From: SSF26 sp037443945
GTDB lineage: Bacteria > Chloroflexota > Anaerolineae > J102
Length of the DNA: 64,000 bases
NCBI GenBank assembly: GCA_037443945.1
Contig: JBBINH010000016.1
Coordinates: 4,088 to 68,087, forward strand
Direction of reading: 5' to 3'
Each line of letters begins with the position of its first letter. Position 1 is the first letter of the stretch. A program made the translations under genes and the position numbers. The notes under the pieces are model-generated. The model made no database searches, had not been told where the DNA came from, and saw only the letters and a program-made list of their open reading frames with translations. Of the stretch, positions 57,856 through 64,000 are shown in pieces.

Positions 57856-60378
57856 ATGGCCGAACGTTACGATCCCGCTACGATTGAACCGAAATGGCAA
57901 GCCATCTGGGAAGAAACCCGGCTGTACCGTCGCGACGACGCCTCGGATAAGCCGAAATGGTACTTTTTGACCATGCTTCCCTACCCCAGTGGCGACCTCC
58001 ACACCGGCCACTGGTATGCCATGGCGCCTTCTGATGCGGCGGCTCGCTACAAGCGCATGCAGGGCTACAATGTCTGGTTTCCCATCGGCTTCGATGCCTT
58101 CGGCTTGCCGGCGGAAAATGCCGCCATCAAACACGGAGTGCATCCTCACCGCTGGACGATGGAGAATATCACCCGGATGCGTCGGCAGCTCCGCCAGATG
58201 GGCACGATGTTCGACTGGGAGCACGAGGCCATCACCTGTTTGCCGGGCTACTACCAGTGGACCCAGTGGTTCTTCCGCAAATTCTACGATATGGGTCTGG
58301 CCTATCGCGAGAAGGCGCCGGTGGATTGGTGCCCGAATTGCAACACGTCTCTGGCCCGCGAACAGGTATGGGGCGAAGACCGCCACTGCGAACGCTGCGG
58401 TACTCCAGTCGAGATCCGCAATCTGGAACAATGGAAGTTCCGCATCACCCGCTACGCCGACGAATTGCTGGAGGGCTTGGACCGTATCGACTGGCCCGAG
58501 CCGGTCAAGATCATGCAGCGAAACTGGATCGGCCGCAGCGAGGGCGTCGAATTCGCCATGACCATCCAGGGTCGCCCCGATCTCAGCTTCCGCGTGTTCA
58601 CCACCCGGCCCGATACCACCTTCGGCATGAGCTTTGTCGTGCTGGCGCCGGAACATCCGCTGGTGGCCGCGATCACCACGCCGGAACAACGCGCCGCTGT
58701 GGAGGCCTATGTGGCCGAAGCGGCGCGCAAGAGCGAGCTGGTGCGCCAGGCCGAGGCCGGCGAGAAGAGCGGCGTCTTCACCGGCGCCTACGCCATCAAT
58801 CCGGTCAACGGTCAGGCGGTCCCCATCTGGATTGCCGATTATGTGCTGATGGGCTACGGGACCGGCGCCATCATGGGTGTGCCGGCCCATGACAAGCGCG
58901 ACTTTGCCTTTGCCCGCCAGTACGGCCTGCCCACGCCCATCGTCATCGTGCCCGAGGCGGTCTACAAGGCCGGTGACCCGCGCGCCTGGGACGAAGAGGC
59001 TGCCCGCAATCTGACGATGGCCTACACAGCCAAAGAGGGAGGGGTCATGGTCAATTCTGGCCCCTTTGACGGCCTGGCCTGGCCGGCCAGCTTCGAGGCC
59101 ATGGCCGACTGGTTGGTGGAGCATGCCGACGGCGCGCGCAAGATCAACTACCGCCTGCGCGATTGGCTGATCAGCCGACAACGCATGTGGGGCGCGCCCA
59201 TCCCCATCATCTATTGCCCCGATTGCGGCACCGTTCCCGTGCCCTATGCCGATTTGCCCGTCCTCCTGCCCGAAGATGCCGAGTTTCGGCCCACGGGCGA
59301 AAGTCCCCTCAAGTTCCACGAGGGTTTCCGTTATGTCAAATGCCCGCGCTGCGGCGGCGATGCCGAACGTGAGACCGACACGATGGACACCTTCCTGTGC
59401 TCCTCGTGGTATCAGTATGCCTATCTCTCGCCCTATTGGAAAGAAGGCCAAGCGCTCAGCCCGGACGATACGCCCTGGGACCCTGCTGTAGGCCGGATCT
59501 GGCTGCCGGTCGACCAGTACACCGGCGGCATCGAACATGCCACCATGCATCTGCTTTATACCCGTTTCTTCACCAAGGCCATGCGCGATGCCGGGTTGGT
59601 CGATTTCGACGAACCGATGCTGCGCCTGTTCAATCAGGGCATGATCTTGGGCGAAGACGGCGAGAAGATGTCCAAATCGCGCGGGAACGTGGTCAATCCC
59701 GACGATTATGTGGCCCAGTACGGAGCCGATACCGTGCGGGCGTTTCTGATGTTCATCGGCCCGTGGGAAGAGGGAGGGCCCTGGAACCCGCGCGCCATCG
59801 AAGGCGTGCGGCGCTTCCTGAATCGGGTGTGGTCGCTGGTCGTCGACCCGCCCGAAGCGGCCGCCACGGGAAGCCCCGACCCCCAGGCCGTGACCGCTCT
59901 GCGCCGCGCCACCCATCGTACCATCGCCAAGGTCACCGAGGACTACGAACATTTCAAATTCAACACGATGATCGCGGCCCTGATGGCTTTCAGCAACACC
60001 CTGGCCCAGGTCAAGACCACGCCGGTGTACGGCACGGCCGCCTGGGACGAAGCCATCACCACCCTGTTGTTGCTGCTGGCGCCGGCCACGCCTCATATCA
60101 CCGAGGAGCTATGGGCGCGTTTGGGCAAGCCGTACAGCATCCACACCCAATCGTGGCCCCAGGCCGATCCCGAACTGCTCCAGGTCGAGATGGTCGAGCT
60201 ACCGGTACAGGTCAACGGCAAGGTGCGCGATCGCATCACCGTAGCGGCCGATGCCGACGAAAGCACCATTCAGGAAGCGGCCCTGACCAATCCGCAGGTG
60301 CAGAAGTGGCTGAACGGTCGCACCGTGCGCAGGGTCATCATCGTTCCCCGGCGTCTGGTCAACATCGTGACCGATTAA
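57856..60378 (+). CDS. leuS: Leucyl-tRNA synthetase
   Basis: An 840-residue class I synthetase of normal bacterial length. The HIGH-type motif is HTGH (residues 49-52) in YPSGDLHTGHWYAM, and KMSKS is at 604-608 in GEKMSKSRGNVVNPDD. A zinc-ribbon pair is present (WCPNCNTSLAREQV, HCERCGTP), as is the editing CP1 domain (RVFTTRPDTTFGMSFVVLAPEHPLV, GTGAIMGVPAHDKRDFAFA). I start at MAERYDPATIEPKWQ (57856); the 23 upstream codons of the open frame overlap ilvE. It is 50 bp downstream of ilvE, under the same T-box. Confidence 0.96.
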   Translation: MAERYDPATIEPKWQAIWEETRLYRRDDASDKPKWYFLTMLPYPSGDLHTGHWYAMAPSDAAARYKRMQGYNVWFPIGFDAFGLPAENAAIKHGVHPHRWTMENITRMRRQLRQMGTMFDWEHEAITCLPGYYQWTQWFFRKFYDMGLAYREKAPVDWCPNCNTSLAREQVWGEDRHCERCGTPVEIRNLEQWKFRITRYADELLEGLDRIDWPEPVKIMQRNWIGRSEGVEFAMTIQGRPDLSFRVFTTRPDTTFGMSFVVLAPEHPLVAAITTPEQRAAVEAYVAEAARKSELVRQAEAGEKSGVFTGAYAINPVNGQAVPIWIADYVLMGYGTGAIMGVPAHDKRDFAFARQYGLPTPIVIVPEAVYKAGDPRAWDEEAARNLTMAYTAKEGGVMVNSGPFDGLAWPASFEAMADWLVEHADGARKINYRLRDWLISRQRMWGAPIPIIYCPDCGTVPVPYADLPVLLPEDAEFRPTGESPLKFHEGFRYVKCPRCGGDAERETDTMDTFLCSSWYQYAYLSPYWKEGQALSPDDTPWDPAVGRIWLPVDQYTGGIEHATMHLLYTRFFTKAMRDAGLVDFDEPMLRLFNQGMILGEDGEKMSKSRGNVVNPDDYVAQYGADTVRAFLMFIGPWEEGGPWNPRAIEGVRRFLNRVWSLVVDPPEAAATGSPDPQAVTALRRATHRTIAKVTEDYEHFKFNTMIAALMAFSNTLAQVKTTPVYGTAAWDEAITTLLLLLAPATPHITEELWARLGKPYSIHTQSWPQADPELLQVEMVELPVQVNGKVRDRITVAADADESTIQEAALTNPQVQKWLNGRTVRRVIIVPRRLVNIVTD

Positions 60379-60420
60379 GATCGCCGAACTACGTGGGTGG
60401 TCGCGTCGACAGCCGTTGGT

Positions 60421-60449
60421 TTGACTCTGCCCCGTTTCCGGGCGATAAT
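60421..60449 (+). promoter_or_regulatory. Promoter of the 44-residue membrane protein gene
   Basis: TTGACT at 60421-60426, a 17-bp spacer, and GATAAT at 60444-60449: one of the best sigma-70-type promoters in the window. Transcription would start near 60456, 30 nt before the ATG. Confidence 0.75.
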
Positions 60450-60485
60450 GAGGTTACCCGATCTGCTCAGCGAGGTTTTGCTTCC

Positions 60486-60620
60486 ATGGCCCGTCCTTCC
60501 TCGTCTGCCAAGCGCCGTGGCAAGAAGCGTGACTGGCGTACGACCGTCTGGTACGCCATCGGTATCTTGATCGCCCTGGCGATGGTCATCTCGCTGGTCG
60601 CTTCGGCCTTCGTGCGCTAG
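60486..60620 (+). CDS. 44-residue membrane protein
   Basis: A very short gene with its own strong promoter, a GAGG ribosome-binding site and a terminator. The product has a strongly basic N-terminus (SSSAKRRGKKRDWR) and one membrane helix (TTVWYAIGILIALAMVISLVASAF). I do not recognise a family; the positively charged head suggests a single-pass protein with a cytoplasmic N-terminus. Confidence 0.7.
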   Translation: MARPSSSAKRRGKKRDWRTTVWYAIGILIALAMVISLVASAFVR

Positions 60621-60639
60621 GCGTTAGGCATTCGCCACG

Positions 60640-60683
60640 CGCCGTCGCCGAACCTGGTCTCGCCGTCGGCGACGGCGTTCTTA
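60640..60683 (+). terminator. Terminator after the 44-residue membrane protein
   Basis: CGCCGTCGCCGA (60640-60651) pairs perfectly with TCGGCGACGGCG (60666-60677), followed by TTCTTA. It ends 27 nt before the next gene. Confidence 0.65.
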
Positions 60684-60709
60684 TGTCCGGCGACCGTTGT
60701 TGACTTGCT

Positions 60710-61576
60710 ATGAAGCCCACATCGACCGAAAGCTCACGGCGGGGCTTGTTGTATGTGGCCGTAGCCGTTTTTTTCTTTTCGACCAGCCCTATCTTCGTGC
60801 GTTGGGCCCATACGCTCTCCAGCTACGAAATCACCTTTTGGCGATTGTTCATCGCCGCCGTCGGTGTAGGCTCGATCATGGTATTCCGCCGCGAAGGATG
60901 GGCCATCCCCCGGGCGGAGCAAGGGCGTTTTCTTCTCTTCGGCCTGGTGACGGCGTTGCACTTCCTCTTTTACATCGCCTCGCTGAACTTTACCACCATC
61001 GCCCATTCGCTGGCGATCGTCTACACGGCGCCGATTTTCGTCAACCTGTTCTCATCGTTCTTCCTGGGCGAATCCATTGCCCGCCGCAAATGGCTGGGGA
61101 TTGCCCTGGCCGTGGTGGGGGTTGCCATCCTGGCCGGGTTTCAACCCCGGTTCGACCGGCGGATGCTGATCGGCGATGCCCTGGCCTTGGGCTCGGCCAT
61201 CACTTTCGGTCTTTATAGCGTGGCCGGCCGCTCGCAACGGCATCACTATAGCCTCTTCACCTATACCGCCACCCTCTACGGTGCGGCTGCCTTGTGGGCG
61301 GCCGTACCGGCCTGGCTCCACTTCACGCCCGACGGCTACACCCTGCGCGCGGTGCTCAGCCTCATCGGCCTGGGCCTCATTCCCCTGGGCCTGGGGCACA
61401 CCCTGTATAATGCCGCTTTGCGGCGCACCCATGCCACCTATGTCAACGTCATCGCTACGCAGGAAGTAACGGGTGGCATTCTCCTAGGCATCGTGCTCCT
61501 GGGCGAGGTTCCCGGCCTCAATGAGGTCATCGGCGCCGCCGTTACCCTCCTCGGCGTGCTCATCGTTATCCTCTGA
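60710..61576 (+). CDS. EamA/DMT-family transporter
   Basis: A 288-residue ten-helix transporter: LLYVAVAVFFFSTSPIFVRWAHTLSSYEITFWRLFIAAVGVG, IASLNFTTIAHSLAIVYTAPIFVNLFSSFFLGE, RKWLGIALAVVGVAILAGF, NAALRRTHATYVNVIATQEVTGGILLGIVLLGEVPGLNEVIGAAVTLLGVLIVIL. The second family member in the window, not closely alike in sequence to the one at 55.1 kb. It is two bases before lysA, so export of an amino acid or a precursor is a reasonable guess but unproven. Confidence 0.9.
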   Translation: MKPTSTESSRRGLLYVAVAVFFFSTSPIFVRWAHTLSSYEITFWRLFIAAVGVGSIMVFRREGWAIPRAEQGRFLLFGLVTALHFLFYIASLNFTTIAHSLAIVYTAPIFVNLFSSFFLGESIARRKWLGIALAVVGVAILAGFQPRFDRRMLIGDALALGSAITFGLYSVAGRSQRHHYSLFTYTATLYGAAALWAAVPAWLHFTPDGYTLRAVLSLIGLGLIPLGLGHTLYNAALRRTHATYVNVIATQEVTGGILLGIVLLGEVPGLNEVIGAAVTLLGVLIVIL

Positions 61577-61578
61577 CC

Positions 61579-62898
61579 ATGTTTCCTCTTCATCTCTGGC
61601 CCCTGACGGCCCACTTCTATCGCCGGCGGCTCTATCTGCGTCATCTCGATCTGGCCGAGGTGGCGATGGAGCTGGGCACACCGCTCTATCTCTATGATGC
61701 CACGACCTGCGATGATGCTATTGCCGCCTATCGGCGGGCCATGAGGGACTGGCCGGGCGAGGCGCGACTGGCTTATGCGGCCAAGGCCTGGCTCACCCTG
61801 GCCATGGCCCAATTCCTGGACCGGCGCAACGTCGGTTTGGAGGTCGTCTCCGAAGGCGAGCTGGCCATCGCCGAGGCCGCCGGCTTTCCACCCCACCGTA
61901 TCCACGTCCACGGGAACAACAAGTCGTCTGCGCTCCTGCGTCGGGCGCTGGAGTTGGGCGTAGGCGCCATCGTTCTGGACAATCTCGATGAGCTCGACCG
62001 GCTGGAGGTGCTGACCGCGGCGCAGGCGTTGACGACATCGCAGGCCGTGTGGCTGCGCCTCAATCCCGACCTGATGGCGCCAACTCACCCCTACCGCCAA
62101 ACGGGGCACTACGGCGCTCAATTCGGGTTATCTTACGAGGAAGCCCTGACCGCAGCCGCCCGTATTGCCCGCCATCCCGATCTGAAGCTGGTCGGGGTCC
62201 ATGTCCATATCGGTTCGCAGCTGTTTGACCTCGACCCGCTCCTGGCGGCTTGCGAACGGCTGATCGATCTGGCAGCGGTCCTGCACGGGCAAGGGCATGT
62301 CATTCGCTTTCTCAGCCCCGGCGGTGGTTTGGCTCAGCCTTATCATCCCGATGACCCCCGCCTGGACCTGGTGCAGGCCGTGGAACGGATCGTCCAGCAC
62401 TGTGCGGAGCTCTGGAGGCAACGGGGTGGCCATGCCGAACCGCCGACCCTGGTGCTGGAGCCGGGCCGTTCCCTGGTGGCACGGGCCGGGGTGGCTCTGT
62501 ATACCGTCGGCAGCGTGCGCCATCTGGCCGATGGCAGCCGCATCGTCACTGTAGACGGGGGCATGGCCGATAACATCCGGCCGGCCCTCTACGGTGCCCG
62601 TTATACGGCCTGTCTGCCGGCGCAGCCGCTGGCGACACCTGTCGGCCTCTGTCGCGTGGTCGGACCTCTGTGCGAGAGCGGCGATGTCCTGATCACCGCC
62701 GTGGCGCTGCCGGAGGTGCGGCCTGGGGATATTCTGGCCGTCCCCGTGTCCGGCGCCTATCAACTCAGCATGGCCAGCAACTACAACGCCAGTCTGGCGC
62801 CACCGGTGTATTGGTTGGAGGATGAGCATCTGTTGCTCATCCAGCGCCGGCAACGGCCTGCCGACCTCCTGCAACGCGATCTGCCTTTGCCGCCATGA
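61579..62898 (+). CDS. lysA: Diaminopimelate decarboxylase
   Basis: A 439-residue fold-type III PLP enzyme, the last step of lysine biosynthesis. LAYAAKAWLTLAMAQFL contains the PLP Lys (K69); GLEVVSEGELAIAEAAGF, VGVHVHIGSQ, SPGGGLAQPY, LEPGRSLVARAGVALYTV, VDGGMADNIRPALY, and CESGDVL with the catalytic Cys follow. Related enzymes decarboxylate ornithine or arginine, but the CESGD and MADNIRPALY motifs point to LysA. It overlaps the next gene by ATGA. Confidence 0.93.
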   Translation: MFPLHLWPLTAHFYRRRLYLRHLDLAEVAMELGTPLYLYDATTCDDAIAAYRRAMRDWPGEARLAYAAKAWLTLAMAQFLDRRNVGLEVVSEGELAIAEAAGFPPHRIHVHGNNKSSALLRRALELGVGAIVLDNLDELDRLEVLTAAQALTTSQAVWLRLNPDLMAPTHPYRQTGHYGAQFGLSYEEALTAAARIARHPDLKLVGVHVHIGSQLFDLDPLLAACERLIDLAAVLHGQGHVIRFLSPGGGLAQPYHPDDPRLDLVQAVERIVQHCAELWRQRGGHAEPPTLVLEPGRSLVARAGVALYTVGSVRHLADGSRIVTVDGGMADNIRPALYGARYTACLPAQPLATPVGLCRVVGPLCESGDVLITAVALPEVRPGDILAVPVSGAYQLSMASNYNASLAPPVYWLEDEHLLLIQRRQRPADLLQRDLPLPP

Positions 62899-63221
62899 GC
62901 CGTCGTCCTGTCAACTGCCGCTATTTTTATGCCGATTATCACCGCGGTCGCGAATACGAGGAATGTCGGCTGATCAAGCGCAACCCCGATTCACGGCCCT
63001 GGCGGCGGGCCTTGTGCGATACCTGCCCGGTCCCGCGCATCCTGCGGGAGACGAATTGTACCGAAATCGCTTTGGAAGCGACGGTCGTGCGCCGGTGGGG
63101 GATACTCGAACGCGTGGAGGTCTTTGCCGTGTGCGCCCGCCATCTCATCGAGCTAAAGGACCCTTCCCATTGCCCTCAGTGCGCAGCCGAAGGCCCTGGT
63201 TCAAGGAGCCCCAGCCCGTGA
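62895..63221 (+). CDS. Cys-rich small protein coupled to lysA
   Basis: A 108-residue protein of unknown function. It contains eight Cys: NCRYFY, EECRLI, LCDTCPVP, ETNCTEIAL, VCARHL and a terminal CPQC. The pairs suggest one or two zinc or Fe-S sites. The ATG lies within the lysA stop (4-bp overlap), so translation is coupled. Confidence 0.65.
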   Translation: MSRRPVNCRYFYADYHRGREYEECRLIKRNPDSRPWRRALCDTCPVPRILRETNCTEIALEATVVRRWGILERVEVFAVCARHLIELKDPSHCPQCAAEGPGSRSPSP

Positions 63222-63231
63222 GACGAACGCG

Positions 63232-63501
63232 TTAGGAGCCTTCCCATTCGATATCCACCGGACCACGCGTGGGTGGCGTGGCAGGGCGGGGGTGAAGCCG
63301 GTGGCGCAGGGTCCTCAGCAAGATGCGGGCGGCCTGCAACAATTCATGGGCGGCCCGTTCCAGGTGTTGCCAGAACTCCTCGGGCAACCCGAAATCGTAC
63401 CGAAACAGGACATGGCGCAGATGGCGCAGGCCCTCGAGCAGCCAGCGTTCCCAACTGAAGGCCTCGGGTGCGGTGTGGGATTCAGGGGGCGTGGCCGACA
63501 T
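63232..63501 (-). CDS. 89-residue protein of unknown function
   Basis: An acidic/aromatic N-terminus (SHTAPEAFSWERWLLEGLRHLRHVLFRYDFGLPEEFWQHLERAAHELLQAARILLRTL) forms probable amphipathic helices; the tail is Pro/Arg-rich. The ATG at 63501 has GGAGGAG with good spacing. It overlaps the end of the methyltransferase by 20 bp and is its downstream partner. Family not recognised. Confidence 0.6.
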   Translation of the reverse strand: MSATPPESHTAPEAFSWERWLLEGLRHLRHVLFRYDFGLPEEFWQHLERAAHELLQAARILLRTLRHRLHPRPATPPTRGPVDIEWEGS

Positions 63502-64000
63502 GGTGCTCCTCCGGTTTCTGGGCCACGGCGATGATGCTTGTGCCGATGGGCAAAGGCGTGCGTTTGAGCAAGGCGACTTCCAACCGCCCGACCCGGTCGA
63601 GCAGGGCATTGAGCCAGGGTGGCGCCGGCTCCATCTCGACCTGATAGGCGTCGGGATCAAAATGGGGCGAAGCCAGGTCGGGCTCGCGACCCAACCGGCG
63701 GCGGGCCAGGATCAGGGTGGCCGAAAGGGGAAAGATGAGGGCAAAGGTGTAGCTGCAAAAAGGCACGCGCCAGCCGAGAGCCGTGAGTTTACGCCGCAGT
63801 TCGGGCACGGTATAGCGACGCTGATGCTGGTTGAGCACATCGTTCTGACTCCACAGCCACATGAGCGCCGGCACGGTGATGATCAACCAGCCGCCCGGCT
63901 TCGTCACCCGCCACGTTTCGCGCAGGGCCGCAGCTTCGTCGGGGATGTGTTCGAGGGTATCCAGCACGGCCACCAAGTCGAAACTGGCGTCGGGGAAGGG
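63482..64000 (-). CDS. SAM-dependent methyltransferase, N-terminus cut by the window edge
   Basis: The last 172 codons of a class I methyltransferase. FDLVAVLDTLEHIPDEAAALRETWRVTKPGGWLIITVPA is the motif IV-VI region of the Methyltransf_11/UbiE-like group; HQRRYTVPELRRKLTALGW is typical of those acting on lipid or glycan-type acceptors. A hydrophobic stretch (FALIFPLSATLILARRRL) may be peripheral to the membrane. The start lies beyond 64000; the GTG at 63976 is not the true start because the frame continues upstream with family-like sequence (PFPDASFDL). Confidence 0.85.
   Translation of the reverse strand, partial: PFPDASFDLVAVLDTLEHIPDEAAALRETWRVTKPGGWLIITVPALMWLWSQNDVLNQHQRRYTVPELRRKLTALGWRVPFCSYTFALIFPLSATLILARRRLGREPDLASPHFDPDAYQVEMEPAPPWLNALLDRVGRLEVALLKRTPLPIGTSIIAVAQKPEEHHVGHAP

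Noticed and set aside
57802..60096. A 764-codon open frame antisense to leuS
   Set aside because: It is a product of GC-rich third positions in leuS; no start signal and no recognisable domain.

Overview
This 64 kb window is a GC-rich bacterial chromosome segment that is almost fully coding. I infer Chloroflexota (Anaerolineae-like). The basis is overall composition, threonine/proline-rich (TP-rich) linkers in envelope proteins, UMF1 and YhfC/CPBP membrane families, a class I purine nucleoside phosphorylase and a T-box in front of leuS. No rRNA or other phylogenetic marker was checked. I see no phage, insertion sequence or CRISPR array.

Layout. 1-7.2 kb: mixed genes (a truncated gene, MFS exporter, YhfC protease, Nudix hydrolase, UMF1 transporter, xerC, purine nucleoside phosphorylase). 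7.3-13.8 kb: envelope proteins, including a 988-residue BNR-repeat protein and an M6-like metalloprotease. 13.9-15.8 kb: CPBP and M48 membrane proteases. 16.0-19.5 kb: an electron-transfer operon (heptaheme cytochrome c, four-cluster ferredoxin, NrfD/HybB quinone subunit, two small membrane proteins) with no catalytic subunit. 19.8-31.5 kb: carbohydrate genes, with a class II aldolase, aldo/keto reductase and MDR dehydrogenase on the plus strand and a ribose-type ABC system (two permeases, ATPase, binding protein, RbsD, ribokinase, LacI regulator) on the minus strand. The binding protein is an almost perfect in-frame tandem duplication. 31.7-41.1 kb: nth-folP-GNAT, CPBP protease, GH2 glycosidase, SGNH hydrolase, xpt, FAD oxidoreductase. 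41.1-49.3 kb: complex I membrane-arm genes nuoA-H-J-K-x-L-M-N without B, C, D or I. 49.5-56 kb: trmB, ridA, a YprB-like exonuclease, SIMPL lipoprotein, L,D-transpeptidase and EamA transporter. 56.2-60.4 kb: tRNA-Ala(CGC), a leucine T-box riboswitch interrupted by tRNA-Ala(GGC), then ilvE and leuS. 60.5-64 kb: small membrane protein, EamA transporter, lysA, a Cys-rich protein and a truncated methyltransferase.

The most interesting object is at 56.2-56.9 kb. A Leu(CUC) T-box has recognisable Stem I, Stem II, a Stem IIA/B-like hairpin and Stem III. It is separated from its antiterminator/terminator by a complete tRNA-Ala gene with an encoded CCA. A second tRNA-Ala lies upstream behind a clear promoter, so tRNA, sensor, tRNA, expression platform and mRNA may form one transcript. 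The 840-bp duplication in rbsB and the two electron-transfer clusters lacking their partners come next. Promoters here are mostly of the extended -10 type (TGn-TAnAAT), and several put the start codon at or very near the predicted first transcribed base, suggesting leaderless mRNAs.
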